A stretch of DNA of 64,000 nucleotides from positions 1 through 64,000 of the forward strand of contig DBQP01000005.1 in assembly GCA_002305265.1 (NCBI GenBank), read 5' to 3'. A program made the translations under genes and the position numbers. Origin of the DNA: Prevotellaceae bacterium UBA1391 (GTDB taxonomy: Bacteria > Bacteroidota > Bacteroidia > Bacteroidales > Bacteroidaceae). Positions 1 through 11,119 of this stretch are shown here, piece by piece (position 1 is the first letter of the stretch; each line of letters opens with the position of its first letter). A model generated the notes under the pieces. It did no database searches, was not told the origin of the DNA, and worked only from the letters and a program-made list of their open reading frames with translations.

Positions 1-52
1 CCAGTTTTATCGGACAGCAATAGAAAAAAACTGAAAAATATCAACTCCGACC

Positions 53-85
53 TTGTGCACTTTCAAAAAAATATTTGTAAGTTTG
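53..85 (+). promoter_or_regulatory. Bacteroidetes-type promoter of the cytidylate kinase-like gene
   Basis: TTG at 53-55 and TAAGTTTG at 78-85 are 22 bp apart and match the Bacteroidetes TTG / TAnnTTTG pattern. Transcription would start near 92, giving a leader of about 250 nt that contains the 22-bp array at 125-256. Confidence 0.5.
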
Positions 86-124
86 CATGTATCCCAGTTG
101 ATCTTTGCCCATACAAAGTATCGT

Positions 125-256
125 CTCAGCATACACCGCATGTCATCTCAGCGTCCATCGCGTTGTGTCTGAGCATCCAATGCATCTTTTCTCTGCTTAC
201 ATCGCATTGCAGCTCAGCATTCTTCGCATTGCAGTTCAGCATTCTTTGCATTGCAG
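125..256. repeat. 22-bp tandem array 1, six degenerate units
   Basis: Six consecutive 22-bp units begin at 125, 147, 169, 191, 213 and 235. The last two are nearly identical (core CAGCATTCTTCGCATTGCAG) and the first four are increasingly diverged. The array fills the predicted leader of the next gene. The rest of 1-341 holds only the promoter and no gene I can support. Confidence 0.85.
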
Positions 257-341
257 CTGCGCACAAAAACGATGCTGGTTTGCCAGACATACCATATCAT
301 ATCTGCGTACATCCTGTTTTATCCTTAAAAATACATCTAAT

Positions 342-968
342 ATGAGCAACTATGTCATTACAATCGGAAGAGAGCTTGGCTCCGGCGGGAAGCGCATCGG
401 CGAGCTCATGGCCAAGGAACTGGGCATCGCCGTATACGACCGCCGTCTCATCATGATGGCGGCGCAAGAGAGCGGACTCGACGCCAAGGTGTTTGAGAAA
501 GCAGACGAAGTGGCCAGCAAAGGCATCATGTCGCAAGTGCTCCGCACGCTCAACTCTCCCTTCCAGTCCTACAGCAATATCTACGAGAACTCGCTCGCAC
601 CAGAATCGCTCTTCAAGGTGCAGAGCGAAATCATTCAGGACAAGGCCGCCAACGAGGACTGCATCATCGTGGGACGCTGCTCCGACTACATCCTGCGCGA
701 CCACCCGCGACACATCAACATCTTCGTCCGGGCAGACTACAACGACCGCGTACGTTTCATCAGCGAGCGCTATGCCATCAGCGCCGAGGAAGCCAAAGAG
801 CTCATTGAACGCACCGACTCCATGCGGTCCGACTATCACAACTTCTACTCCGAGACCAACTGGGGCGACAGCCGTGCCTACGACCTGACCATCAATTCCT
901 CCATCCTCGGACTCGACGGTTCAGCCGAAATCATCTTGGCCTTCGCCAAAAAAGCCCTCAATCTGTAA
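342..968 (+). CDS. Cytidylate kinase-like family protein
   Basis: This 208-residue protein starts MSNYVITIGRELGSGG, with a glycine-rich loop at about residues 7-15 typical of the AAA_26 / cytidylate-kinase-like P-loop family common in Bacteroidales. VGRCSDYIL near residue 110 fits the substrate-binding part. It is not the housekeeping CMP kinase, which is encoded separately at 48209-48931. Its true phosphate acceptor cannot be told from sequence; a nucleotide or nucleotide-like kinase role is inferred. The start at 342 is chosen because homology begins there; an upstream in-frame ATG at 105 would translate the repeat array. A strong bidirectional terminator follows at 1038-1084. Confidence 0.85.
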   Translation: MSNYVITIGRELGSGGKRIGELMAKELGIAVYDRRLIMMAAQESGLDAKVFEKADEVASKGIMSQVLRTLNSPFQSYSNIYENSLAPESLFKVQSEIIQDKAANEDCIIVGRCSDYILRDHPRHINIFVRADYNDRVRFISERYAISAEEAKELIERTDSMRSDYHNFYSETNWGDSRAYDLTINSSILGLDGSAEIILAFAKKALNL

Positions 969-1037
969 ACGACGCACGTCCCAACGACTTCACGTTGGAC
1001 TCCGGAGGCGGACCAACCCCGCCCGCCCCGCACACAC

Positions 1038-1084
1038 AAAACGAGGCAACAGCGCCATCCCTTTGGCCGCTGTTGCCTCGTTTT
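1038..1084. terminator. Bidirectional terminator between convergent genes
   Basis: AAAACGAGGCAACAGCG (1038-1054) pairs perfectly with 1068-1084 across a 13-nt loop. The stem is 17 bp with A-tract and T-tract ends, so it should end transcription both from the kinase-like gene and from glnN. Confidence 0.9.
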
Positions 1085-1109
1085 CATTCAATTTTCGTCT
1101 GCTGCAGTC

Positions 1110-3302
<2,193 letters not shown>

Positions 3303-3343
3303 AGCTTGTCGTTGGATGATTGATAAAATCAGCTTTTCGCATG

Positions 3344-3351
3344 CAAAGTTA
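3344..3351 (-). promoter_or_regulatory. Probable -7 box for glnN
   Basis: CAAAGTTA on the plus strand reads TAACTTTG on the minus strand, the Bacteroidetes -7 consensus, 42 bp upstream of the chosen glnN start. I see no clear TTG at -33. Confidence 0.45.
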
Positions 3352-3572
3352 CGATTTTTGCACGAAACACCTTTCACTCTTCACGCCTTTTCCGCTCGTT
3401 CACTTGCAAAAAAACAGCAGCCACGCAGGTGCACGCCACGCAGGACGCTGCAGACGCCCCCGTAAACAGCACCACCAAGCCACCCCAGCCTTGTCTCCAC
3501 CTTCACCTCCCCCCCCCATTCCATATCGAATGCAGGCGCATGCGCAGGCACAAGCGCGCACAGCGACAAAAA

Positions 3573-3660
3573 ACGAGTGCGTTCGTTTTCCAAAACGACT
3601 GCGTTCGATTTCAAGAACGACTGCGTTCGATTTCAAAAACGACTGCGTTCGTTTTTCTTC
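3573..3660. repeat. 22-bp tandem array 2 (GAACGCAGTCG family), four units
   Basis: Four 22-bp units start at 3573, 3595, 3617 and 3639. Each opens with ACGACTGCGTTCG (the first has one change), the complement of the GAACGCAGTCG core, followed by a T/A-rich half. Orientation is opposite to that of the arrays at 8781, 35882 and 55846. Confidence 0.95.
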
Positions 3661-3738
3661 CCCCCAACCACCGCCTTCCAGCCGGCAAGCCCACATCCCG
3701 CCACCGTCCCGCAGCCAGCCTCCGGCAATGCTGCAAGA

Positions 3739-3804
3739 CGACGAAAGCGAAAGAGCTTGACGACAAAAACGAAAGAGCTTGACAGAGAAATGCGGTTGAG
3801 CCAT
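3739..3804. repeat. 22-bp tandem array 3, two close units and one decayed
   Basis: Units at 3739-3760 and 3761-3782 share CGAAAGAGCTTGA and differ at only a few positions. A diverged third unit fills 3783-3804. The array ends 3 bp before the first lepA promoter box. Its sequence is unrelated to array 2 only 80 bp away, but the period is the same. Confidence 0.75.
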
Positions 3805-3806
3805 CA

Positions 3807-3842
3807 TAAATTTGACGATGTAAAGAAAAAATCGTAAATTTG
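3807..3842 (+). promoter_or_regulatory. Tandem promoter boxes for lepA-recR
   Basis: TAAATTTG occurs at 3807-3814 and again at 3835-3842. The TTTG inside the first box (3811-3814) is 20 bp before the second box, a good -33 element, so the second is the better promoter. The leader to lepA would be about 95 nt. Confidence 0.65.
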
Positions 3843-3941
3843 TCGGCTCATTCTGATGAAGCAAGCAGCAGACAGCACGCACGATGGCCGAAGAAGTCAG
3901 ATTTGAGGCCAAGCAGCATACCATTCCGCACCCCATCATAT

Positions 3942-5729
3942 ATGAAAGATATCCGCAATTTTTGCATCATCGCCCACATCGACCACGGCAAGTCAACCCT
4001 TGCCGACCGCTTGCTCGAGTACACCAATACCATCAAGGTGACAGACGGGCAGATGCTGGACGATATGGATCTGGAGCGGGAGCGTGGCATCACCATCAAG
4101 AGCCACGCCATCCAGATGGAATACAACTACAAGGGAGAAAGCTACGTGCTCAACCTGATTGACACGCCGGGGCACGTCGACTTCAGCTACGAGGTCTCGC
4201 GCTCCATTGCTGCCTGCGAGGGAGCCCTTCTCGTCGTAGACGCCACGCAAGGCGTGCAGGCGCAGACCATCTCCAACCTCTACATGGCCATCGAGCACGA
4301 CTTGGAGATCATCCCCGTCATCAACAAATGCGACATGCCCAGCGCCATGCCCGAGGAAGTGACCGACGAAATCGTCGACCTGCTCGGATGCAAGCCCGAG
4401 GACATCATTCTCGCCTCCGGCAAGACCGGGCAAGGCGTCGAGGACATCCTCCAGGCTGTCGTCGAACGAATTCCGCACCCCTCCGGCGACGAGGACGCCC
4501 CGCTGCAGGCCCTCATCTTCGACAGCGTCTTCAACAGTTTCCGAGGCATCATCGCCTATTTCAAGATTCAGAACGGAGTCATCCGGGCAGGCGAGAAAGT
4601 ACGCTTCATCAACACGCAGAAAGAATATCAGGCGGAAGAAATCGGCGTGCTGAAGATGGACATGATTGCCCGAAAAGAGCTCCGCACCGGCGACGTAGGC
4701 TACATCGTGAGCGGCATCAAGAACGCGACCGAAGTGAAAGTGGGCGACACCATCACGTCGCAAGCACGCCCCGCCCAAAAAGCCATCGAAGGATTCCAGG
4801 AAGTCAAGCCCATGGTCTTTGCCGGCGTCTACCCCATCGAGACTGAAGACTACGAGAACCTGCGCACCAGTCTGGAGAAACTTCGCCTCAACGACGCGTC
4901 CCTCACCTTCCAGCACGAGAGCTCCGCAGCCCTCGGATTCGGCTTCCGCTGCGGTTTCCTGGGCCTGCTCCACATGGAGATCGTGCAGGAGCGACTCGAC
5001 CGCGAGTTCAACATGGACGTCATCACGACCGTGCCCAACGTCAGCTACATGGTGTACGACAAACACGGCGAAGCCACCGAAGTCCACAACCCGTCGGGCA
5101 TGCCCGACCCCACCGCCATCGAACACGTCGAAGAACCCTACATCAAGGCTACGGTGATCACGACCGCCAACTACATCGGGCCCATCATGACCCTGTGCTT
5201 GAGCAAGCGCGGTGAACTCATCAAGCAGGAGTTCATTGCCGGCAACCGCGTCGAGATACAGTTCCTCATGCCCCTCGGCGAGATCGTCATCGACTTCTAC
5301 GACAAGCTCAAGAGCATCAGCCGAGGATACGCGTCCTTCGACTACCATCCGGCCGGATTCCGCCCCTCGAAACTCGTCAAGCTCGACATCCTGCTCAACG
5401 GCGAAAGCGTCGACGCACTGTCGACGCTCACCCACATCGACAACAGCGTCACCCTCGGCCGCCGCATGTGCGAACGCCTCAAGGAACTGCTGCCTCGCCA
5501 ACAGTTCGATATCGCCATCCAAGCGGCCATCGGAGGAAAAATCGTCGCTCGCGAGACCGTAAAGCAAGTGCGCAAAGATGTGACCGCTAAGTGCTACGGA
5601 GGCGACGTCAGCCGCAAGCGCAAGCTGCTTGAGAAACAAAAACGCGGAAAAAAACGCATGAAGCAGATTGGCAACGTGCAAGTTCCGCAGAAAGCATTCC
5701 TCGCCGTGCTGAAGCTCGACGGCGACTGA
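3942..5729 (+). CDS. lepA: Elongation factor 4 (LepA), ribosome back-translocase
   Basis: LepA is a ribosome-binding GTPase related to EF-G. The 595-residue protein has the full GTPase set: AHIDHGKST (11-19), DTPGHVDF (74-81) and NKCD (128-131), and ends in the lysine-rich LepA C-terminal domain ([20 protein letters not shown]). The start at 3942 ([19 protein letters not shown]) matches the family. An ATG at 3840 in the same frame would lie within the promoter and is rejected. recR follows after 52 bp and may be cotranscribed. Confidence 0.97.
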   Translation: MKDIRNFCIIAHIDHGKSTLADRLLEYTNTIKVTDGQMLDDMDLERERGITIKSHAIQMEYNYKGESYVLNLIDTPGHVDFSYEVSRSIAACEGALLVVDATQGVQAQTISNLYMAIEHDLEIIPVINKCDMPSAMPEEVTDEIVDLLGCKPEDIILASGKTGQGVEDILQAVVERIPHPSGDEDAPLQALIFDSVFNSFRGIIAYFKIQNGVIRAGEKVRFINTQKEYQAEEIGVLKMDMIARKELRTGDVGYIVSGIKNATEVKVGDTITSQARPAQKAIEGFQEVKPMVFAGVYPIETEDYENLRTSLEKLRLNDASLTFQHESSAALGFGFRCGFLGLLHMEIVQERLDREFNMDVITTVPNVSYMVYDKHGEATEVHNPSGMPDPTAIEHVEEPYIKATVITTANYIGPIMTLCLSKRGELIKQEFIAGNRVEIQFLMPLGEIVIDFYDKLKSISRGYASFDYHPAGFRPSKLVKLDILLNGESVDALSTLTHIDNSVTLGRRMCERLKELLPRQQFDIAIQAAIGGKIVARETVKQVRKDVTAKCYGGDVSRKRKLLEKQKRGKKRMKQIGNVQVPQKAFLAVLKLDGD

Positions 5730-5781
5730 ACAACACATCCCACACGCCTTTTCAGGCAATTGAAAACACGCAAGACTCAGC

Positions 5782-6396
5782 ATGAACTATTCCTCTCAGC
5801 TGTTGGAGCGCGCCGTCGACGAGTTCTCCAAACTTCCCGGCGTCGGACGCAAGTCGGCGCTGCGCTATGTGCTGCATCTGCTGAAGCTGGACGAAGCGGC
5901 CGTCGACGACTTCGCCAAAAGTCTGACGACCCTGCGCCATGACGTCAAGCACTGCCGTGTGTGCCACAACATCAGCGACGAGGAAGTCTGCGGCATTTGC
6001 ACCGACCCCCGTCGCGACGCCGCTACGGTCTGCGTCGTCGAGAACTTCCAGGACGTACTCAGCATCGAGGCCACCACGCAGTTTCACGGACTCTACCACG
6101 TGCTGGGCGGATTGGTATCGCCCATGGACGGTGTGGCACCCAGCGATCTGGAGATTGCCAGCCTGGTCGAGCGCGTCCGCCAAGGCGGCGTGCAGGAAGT
6201 CATCCTCGCGCTCAGCTCAACAATGGAAGGCGACACGACCAACTTCTTCATCTTCCGCAAGCTGCAGGAATTCAAGGAACTCAAGATCTCCGTGCTATCC
6301 CGCGGCATGTCGGTGGGCGACGAGGTGCAGTACACGGACGAAATCACGCTCGGGCGCTCCATTGTCAACCGCATCCCCTTCTCCGTCGGGCTTTAG
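5782..6396 (+). CDS. recR: Recombination mediator protein RecR
   Basis: RecR works with RecO/RecF to load RecA at gaps. The 204-residue protein has a helix-hairpin-helix region with [10 protein letters not shown] (17-26), a four-cysteine zinc site at C58, C61, C70 and C73, then a Toprim domain ([14 protein letters not shown] onward) and the C-terminal [10 protein letters not shown] segment. Length and order are those of normal RecR. It follows lepA by 52 bp. Downstream lies a 22-bp repeat array rather than a terminator. Confidence 0.97.
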   Translation: MNYSSQLLERAVDEFSKLPGVGRKSALRYVLHLLKLDEAAVDDFAKSLTTLRHDVKHCRVCHNISDEEVCGICTDPRRDAATVCVVENFQDVLSIEATTQFHGLYHVLGGLVSPMDGVAPSDLEIASLVERVRQGGVQEVILALSSTMEGDTTNFFIFRKLQEFKELKISVLSRGMSVGDEVQYTDEITLGRSIVNRIPFSVGL

Positions 6397-6410
6397 AACA
6401 ACGCCTTCGA

Positions 6411-6585
6411 GGCACGGATGCATGACAGACCTTCCGCGCAAGCCATATCATATGGCGCAGACGCATGACAGACACGGCGCGGACGCATGACAGGCCCACT
6501 GCACCAGCCATATCAATATGGCGCGGACGCATGACAGACACGGCGCGGACGCATGACAGACCCGCTGCAACAGCAGCATCGGCAG
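6411..6585. repeat. 22-bp tandem array 4, composite units
   Basis: The core GGCGCGGACGCATGACAG recurs at 6454, 6476, 6520 and 6542, with a diverged copy at 6411. At 6432-6453 and 6498-6519 it alternates with a second unit containing CAGCCATATCA. The spacings are 43, 22, 44 and 22 bp, so the 22-bp register is kept apart from one lost base. The array ends about 60 bp before the next gene. Confidence 0.9.
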
Positions 6586-6644
6586 GGTGCGCACAGCCAT
6601 CAGAACTTGCTGCAAAGAATGGACTTTCAGCAGCAGACAAAGGT

Positions 6645-7154
6645 ATGAATTGCTGCTCCGGCGGCAAAACGAAAACACAAGGAAATAAAGTGGAACAACT
6701 GATACAACAACTTCTCAGGCACATTCGCATCGCTCATCTGATTTGCCTGCTGCTTCCCATCATCGCACTGGTGCTGGGCGAGATGAACGTATTTCCCGTG
6801 GGACTGCTGATAGGCAAAAGCAGCGCTCAGCATGAGTTCATGCTGCAGACCGGCGTCATCTTGGGCACGCTGGTGCTGGTTCCGCTGGCCCTCAAGCTCT
6901 TCTCACTCAACACGAAGAGCACCCTCTATCGCTATACGCTGGACGGCGCCGTACGCACCTACCGCACCTGGAGCATCGTGCGGTTGGCGATTCTGACGTT
7001 CTGTGCCCTTGGCGGACTCGCCGCATATTTCCTGACTCTCCACACGAACGGTGCGCTCTGTGCTGCCATCAGCTACGTTGTCTTGCTGGGGTGCGCACCC
7101 TCCAAGCATAAGATCGAAACCTATCTGGAAAACTCGAAGAACGACGTAGCCTGA
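6645..7154 (+). CDS. Small inner-membrane protein of unknown function
   Basis: I do not recognise this 169-residue protein. After a polar start (MNCCSGGKTKTQGNK) it has about four hydrophobic segments (around residues 25-45, 55-78, 100-122 and 127-145). This suggests a four-helix membrane protein. Its stop overlaps the glycosyltransferase start (ATGA at 7151-7154 region), so the two are translationally coupled and probably act together at the membrane. The upstream in-frame ATG at 6465 would read through repeat array 4 and is unlikely. The start at 6645 is uncertain. Confidence 0.7.
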   Translation: MNCCSGGKTKTQGNKVEQLIQQLLRHIRIAHLICLLLPIIALVLGEMNVFPVGLLIGKSSAQHEFMLQTGVILGTLVLVPLALKLFSLNTKSTLYRYTLDGAVRTYRTWSIVRLAILTFCALGGLAAYFLTLHTNGALCAAISYVVLLGCAPSKHKIETYLENSKNDVA

Positions 7155-8404
7155 TGAAGAGAACCCGAAGAGAATGCCATCTTGACGTAGCGGAGACAGC
7201 CTCACAGAAAAGTGTGGCCGTCGTTGTCGTCAGCTACAACGTCAAACACTACCTCCGGCAGTGTCTCGGAGCCGTCGAGCGTGCGCTGGAGGGCCTGGAC
7301 GCCGAGGTCTTCGTGGTCGACAACGACAGTACGGACGGCACCATCGACTGCCTGCAGGCCGACTTCCCGCACTTCACATGGGTGCGCAACTTGGAGAACA
7401 CGGGCTTTGCCAAAGCCAACAACACGGCCATCCGCATGAGCAGCAGCCGCTACGTGCTGCTGCTCAACCCCGACACCGTCATCGGCGAAGACACCATCCG
7501 CCGCAGCCTGGAGTGGATGGAAAGCCACAGCGACAGCGGCGCGCTGGGCGTGAAGATGCTCAAGAACGACGGCAGCTTCGCCTGGGAGTCCCGCCGCGGC
7601 GTACCGACCCCCTGGGTGTCCTTCTGCAAGATGGTCGGACTGGTGCGCCTGTTCCCCAAGAGCCGTTTCTTTGGAAAATACTACATGGGCTATCACGACA
7701 AGAACGAGGCCCACGCCATCGAGATTGTCAGCGGCGCCTTCATGATGCTGCGCCGCAGCGCACTGGAGCAGTGCGGCATTCTCGACGAAACCTTCTTCAT
7801 GTATGGAGAAGACATCGACCTTAGCTACCGCCTGCTCAAAGGCGGTTTCCGCAACTACTACCTGCCCACGCCCATCCTCCACTACAAGGGCGAGAGCACG
7901 CAGAAGACGTCGTATCGCTACGTCTACTCCTTCTACAATGCGATGCTCATCTTCTTCCGCAAGCACTTCTCCTACTTCGGTTGGTTTGCCTCCGTCCTCA
8001 TCCGGCTGGCCATCATCGCCAAAGGCGTCCTGGCCTTTCTGAACATCCATATCAAGAAAGCACAGACCATCTACAAGGAGGGCGTCGCCCCCAACAACTC
8101 GAAGACCTACGCTGTCTGGGGCAACAAGGCCGATGCGGCAGAGGCCCGCAGCATACTGTCCGAGGAGGAGTGGCTGCAAGTAGAGATGCCGCCCGTCAAT
8201 GGCGCATTGCGCAACTCCATGTCCAAGCTCACCGTCGACAGCATCGTCGTCAATGCCGAGCGCCTCAACTATTCCGACATACTCTCGCGCATGGACAAGA
8301 CCGCCAGCCAGGGACTCCTCTGCCAGTGGTTCATGATGTATCCCTCGCGCCGCATTATGATTGCGGCTGGCGAGATTTATGGCGACAGCGCAGCTGCCAA
8401 GTAG
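7154..8404 (+). CDS. Family 2 glycosyltransferase
   Basis: This is a 416-residue GT-A enzyme of the rhamnosyltransferase-like GT2 group. VAVVVVSYNVKHYL opens the nucleotide-sugar domain. VVDNDSTDGT and LLLNPDT are the expected nucleotide and metal-binding motifs, and MYGEDIDLSYRL is the usual acceptor-side ED motif. A hydrophobic stretch near residues 270-300 may associate with the membrane. A 110-residue tail after the GT domain is polar and unassigned. The donor and acceptor sugars cannot be inferred. It overlaps the upstream membrane-protein gene by one base pair pattern. Confidence 0.9.
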   Translation: MKRTRRECHLDVAETASQKSVAVVVVSYNVKHYLRQCLGAVERALEGLDAEVFVVDNDSTDGTIDCLQADFPHFTWVRNLENTGFAKANNTAIRMSSSRYVLLLNPDTVIGEDTIRRSLEWMESHSDSGALGVKMLKNDGSFAWESRRGVPTPWVSFCKMVGLVRLFPKSRFFGKYYMGYHDKNEAHAIEIVSGAFMMLRRSALEQCGILDETFFMYGEDIDLSYRLLKGGFRNYYLPTPILHYKGESTQKTSYRYVYSFYNAMLIFFRKHFSYFGWFASVLIRLAIIAKGVLAFLNIHIKKAQTIYKEGVAPNNSKTYAVWGNKADAAEARSILSEEEWLQVEMPPVNGALRNSMSKLTVDSIVVNAERLNYSDILSRMDKTASQGLLCQWFMMYPSRRIMIAAGEIYGDSAAAK

Positions 8405-8445
8405 CACCAACAGGCCTCTCCAGCTGCGCCAGACATCACTTTTTT
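8388..8445 (+). terminator. Possible weak terminator after the glycosyltransferase gene
   Basis: GCGCAGCTG (8388-8396) pairs with CAGCTGCGC (8421-8429) across the stop codon. A T6 run lies at about 8440-8445, 10 nt after the stem, so termination may be weak. Confidence 0.35.
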
Positions 8446-8476
8446 GCGGGAGATAGGCGTATTTCCGCGTGAATTC

Positions 8477-8507
8477 TTTGCAGAACGGAAGAAAAATCAT
8501 AACTTTG
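8477..8507 (+). promoter_or_regulatory. Promoter of the his operon
   Basis: TTTG at 8477-8480 and TAACTTTG at 8500-8507 are separated by 19 bp, a close match to the Bacteroidetes consensus. Transcription should start near 8513, about 50 nt before the his leader peptide. Confidence 0.8.
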
Positions 8508-8565
8508 CAACGAGTTCATAACGACAAACAGCAAATCCACTTACAACTTAACAACTCATCCCCGC

Positions 8566-8613
8566 ATGACTTCTCTTCTCCACCACGCACATCATCATCA
8601 TGCTGACTCCTGA
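8566..8613 (+). CDS. hisL: Histidine operon leader peptide
   Basis: The 15-codon frame reads MTSLLHHAHHHHADS followed by TGA, with six histidines within seven codons (8581-8601). It sits about 50 nt after the his promoter and directly before a set of mutually exclusive hairpins that end in a terminator. Ribosome stalling at the histidine codons when charged histidyl-tRNA is scarce would be the sensor, as in the classic enterobacterial his attenuator. The start is the only ATG in frame. There is no strong ribosome-binding site, which is normal for Bacteroidetes. Confidence 0.85.
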   Translation: MTSLLHHAHHHHADS

Positions 8614-8715
8614 CAAGGTGGGCTGACTGCGATGTGTGCGTATAGGCAAGACGCATAGAGAACAAGCATAATCCGCATGAGAGCTTACCGAAGGGTTGGC
8701 TCTCATTTTGTTTTT
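8580..8715 (+). promoter_or_regulatory. Histidine attenuator: pause hairpin, antiterminator and terminator
   Basis: Three competing pairings are visible. CCACC (8580-8584, the first His codons) can pair with GGTGG (8617-8621). GGTGGGCT (8617-8624) can pair with AGCTTACC (8682-8689) through 8 bp including two G-T wobbles, the antiterminator. ATGAGAGC (8677-8684) pairs perfectly with GCTCTCAT (8699-8706), with an inner ACC/GGT pair, and is followed by TTTTGTTTTT: the terminator. A further hairpin (8635-8641 with 8651-8657) sits between them. The leader stop codon at 8611-8613 is next to the antiterminator strand, so a ribosome finishing the peptide would cover it and favour termination. Confidence 0.85.
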
Positions 8716-8780
8716 CCGGCCCTGCCACCGTGCCCGCCGCTCATCGCGCCCCATCCAGCAACGATTTCCACGCTAGAAAC

Positions 8781-8868
8781 GAACGCAGTCGCTTCGGATT
8801 TCGAACGCAGTCGTTTCGGATTTCGAACGCTGTCGTTTTTCCACGCGAACGCCTTCGTTTTTTTCTCC
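8781..8868. repeat. 22-bp tandem array 5 (GAACGCAGTCG family), four units
   Basis: Units begin at 8781, 8803, 8825 and 8847. Each starts GAACGC; the first two carry the full GAACGCAGTCG core and the later two diverge. The array lies in the his transcript between the attenuator terminator and hisG. Together with promoter and attenuator it accounts for the 508-bp gap 8405-8912. Confidence 0.92.
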
Positions 8869-8912
8869 CATTTCCCGACATTCCTCCCAAGAACCCCAAA
8901 CACCCATCTTAT

Positions 8913-9764
8913 ATGCTAAGAATAGCCGTTCAGTCAAAAGGCCGTCTCTACGAAGACACCATGGCCCTCCTGCAGGAAGCAGGCATCAAGATCAACAGTT
9001 CCAAGCGCACCCTGCTGGCCGAGGCCCGCAACTTCCCGCTCGAAGTGCTTTTCCTGCGTGACGACGACATCCCGCAGACCGTGGCCAGCGGTGTGGCCGA
9101 CATTGGCGTCGTTGGCGAGAACGAGTTCGTCGAGCGCAACGAGCAGGCCGACATCGTGCGCCGCCTCGGATTCAGCAAGTGCCGCCTCTCGCTCGCCATT
9201 CCCAAGAGCATCGAGTACCCCGGTGTGAGCTGGTTCGACGGCAAGACCATCGCCACCTCCTATCCGGGCATCCTCACGCGATTCATGAACGAGCAGGGCG
9301 TGCGCATGAACATCCACGTCATCCAGGGCAGCGTGGAGATTGCGCCGGGCATCGGACTCTCCGACGGCATCTTCGACATCGTCAGCTCCGGCGCAACGCT
9401 CATCAGCAACAACCTGCGCGAGGTGGAAGTCGTCATGCAAAGCGAGGCCCTGCTCATCGGCAACAAGCAGCTCGACGCCGACAAACAGGCCATCCTCGAC
9501 CAGCTTCTGTTCCGCATCCAGGCCGTGCAGACAGCCGAAGACAAGAAATATGTGCTCATGAATGCCCCGACCGAACGCGTGAAGGACATCATCGATGTGC
9601 TGCCCGGCATCAAGTCGCCCACGGTCATGCCACTGGCCACCGAGGGCTGGAGCTCGATTCACACCGTGCTCGACGAGAAGCGATTCTGGGAAATCATCGG
9701 TCAGCTGAAGGCGCTGGGCGCAGAAGGCATCCTCGTGTTGCCCATCGAGAAAATGATACTCTGA
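8913..9764 (+). CDS. hisG: ATP phosphoribosyltransferase, long form
   Basis: HisG catalyses the first step of histidine synthesis, joining ATP and PRPP. At 283 residues it is the long form with a C-terminal regulatory domain (the HisG_C region from about 210, ending in GAEGILVLPIEKMIL), so histidine feedback inhibition is expected. MLRIAVQSKGRLYEDT at the N-terminus and the PRPP-site segment DIVSSGATLISNN near residues 155-167 are typical. The start at 8913 is chosen over an upstream ATG (8730) that would translate array 5. hisD follows after 24 bp. Confidence 0.97.
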   Translation: MLRIAVQSKGRLYEDTMALLQEAGIKINSSKRTLLAEARNFPLEVLFLRDDDIPQTVASGVADIGVVGENEFVERNEQADIVRRLGFSKCRLSLAIPKSIEYPGVSWFDGKTIATSYPGILTRFMNEQGVRMNIHVIQGSVEIAPGIGLSDGIFDIVSSGATLISNNLREVEVVMQSEALLIGNKQLDADKQAILDQLLFRIQAVQTAEDKKYVLMNAPTERVKDIIDVLPGIKSPTVMPLATEGWSSIHTVLDEKRFWEIIGQLKALGAEGILVLPIEKMIL

Positions 9765-9788
9765 CATCATCCATCCGCACATCACGAC

Positions 9789-11081
9789 ATGCAATATTTT
9801 GAATATCCGGCGCGCGAGGAGTGGTCAGCACTCGTCAAGCGCCCCCAGAAAAGCACGGAGGAGCTGGCCGACGTGGTCGGCGAGGTGCTCTCCCGCATCC
9901 GGCGCGAGGGCGACGCCGCCGTGCTCGACTACGAAGAAAAGTTCGACCACGTTCGCCTCGACAGCCTCCGTGTGAGCGAGGAGGAAATCGACGAGGCCGA
10001 ACGCCTCATCAACCCCACGCTGCGACAGGCACTCGAAGACGCCCATGCCAACATCGCACGCTTCCACGAGTCGCAGCGCTTCGTGGGCAAGAAAGTGGAG
10101 ACACGCCCCGGCGTCACCTGCTGGCAGCAGGCCATCCCCATCGAGCGTGTGGGCCTCTATGCCCCCGGCGGCACGGCACCGCTCTTCTCCACCGTGCTCA
10201 TGCTGGCCACGCCGGCCCGCATCGCAGGCTGCCAGAAAATCGTGCTCTGCTCTCCGCCCAACCGCGAGGGCAAGCTTCATCCCGCCATTCTCGTTGCCGC
10301 ACGCATTGCCGGCGTGCACGAAATCTACAAGGCCGGCGGCGTGCAGGCCATCGGAGCCATGGCCTACGGCACGGAGAGCATCCCGAAAGTCAGCAAGATT
10401 TTCGGTCCCGGCAACCAGTATGTCATGGCTGCCAAGCAGGCCGTCTCGCTGCAGGAAGTCGCCATCGACATGCCGGCCGGCCCATCCGAAGTGGCTGTCG
10501 TCGTCGATGCCGGCAGCAATGCCGAGTTTGCCGCAGCCGACCTGCTGTCGCAGGCTGAGCACGGCCTCGACTCTCAGGTGCTCCTCATCAGCACCGACCG
10601 CGCCAAACTGCAGCAGGTGGAGGCCGCCGTTCTCCGCCAGCTGCAGCAACTGCCCCGCAAGGCAATGGCCGAGTCGTCGCTCGCCAACAGCAAGTATGTA
10701 CTCGTGCACGACCTCGATGAGGCCATGCAGCTGGTCAACGAATACGCCCCCGAGCACCTCATTCTGGCCAATGCCGACTACCAGGCCGCCGCGGCCAAAG
10801 TCGTCAACGCCGGCAGCGTCTTCCTCGGCCCGTATGCCTGCGAGAGCGCAGGCGACTATGCCTCCGGCACCAACCACACACTCCCCACGAGCGGTTACGC
10901 CCGCAGCTACAGCGGCGTCTCGACCGACAGCTTCATCCGCAAGGTCACCTTCCAGGAACTCACGCCCGAGGGTGTCCGCCAGATAGGCCCCACCGTGGAA
11001 ATCATGGCCGCCAACGAGCAGCTGGAGGCCCACAAGAAGGCCATGACGCTGCGCCTGCAGGAGGTGGAAGGCAAAGCCTGA
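9789..11081 (+). CDS. hisD: Histidinol dehydrogenase
   Basis: HisD carries out the last two steps of the pathway, oxidising L-histidinol to L-histidine with NAD and zinc. The 430-residue length is normal. Recognisable segments are [21 protein letters not shown], the dehydrogenase signature ending [12 protein letters not shown] (about residues 220-235), and [11 protein letters not shown] with the zinc-region glutamine and histidine. [10 protein letters not shown] near the C-terminus is another conserved block. It is second in hisGDCB, the usual Bacteroidetes order. Confidence 0.97.
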   Translation: MQYFEYPAREEWSALVKRPQKSTEELADVVGEVLSRIRREGDAAVLDYEEKFDHVRLDSLRVSEEEIDEAERLINPTLRQALEDAHANIARFHESQRFVGKKVETRPGVTCWQQAIPIERVGLYAPGGTAPLFSTVLMLATPARIAGCQKIVLCSPPNREGKLHPAILVAARIAGVHEIYKAGGVQAIGAMAYGTESIPKVSKIFGPGNQYVMAAKQAVSLQEVAIDMPAGPSEVAVVVDAGSNAEFAAADLLSQAEHGLDSQVLLISTDRAKLQQVEAAVLRQLQQLPRKAMAESSLANSKYVLVHDLDEAMQLVNEYAPEHLILANADYQAAAAKVVNAGSVFLGPYACESAGDYASGTNHTLPTSGYARSYSGVSTDSFIRKVTFQELTPEGVRQIGPTVEIMAANEQLEAHKKAMTLRLQEVEGKA

Positions 11082-11119
11082 GCACCATCGAACAGAAGAC
11101 TATCCACACACATCACAAT

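Larger units (their letters stand above)
3303..3941. other. Intergenic region between glnN and lepA
   Basis: This 639-bp divergent gap holds the glnN -7 box, two separate 22-bp arrays (3573-3660 and 3739-3804) and the tandem lepA promoter boxes. The open frames here are short and read through the repeats. I see no gene. Confidence 0.7.

Noticed and set aside
3601..3660. GTTCGATTTC as a tRNA T-loop
   Set aside because: It belongs to the repeat unit, and no acceptor stem or anticodon arm can be formed around it.
6365..6730. Minus-strand frames rich in CHASAPCLSCVRA across array 4
   Set aside because: They are created by the repeat array and lie antisense between two good plus-strand genes.
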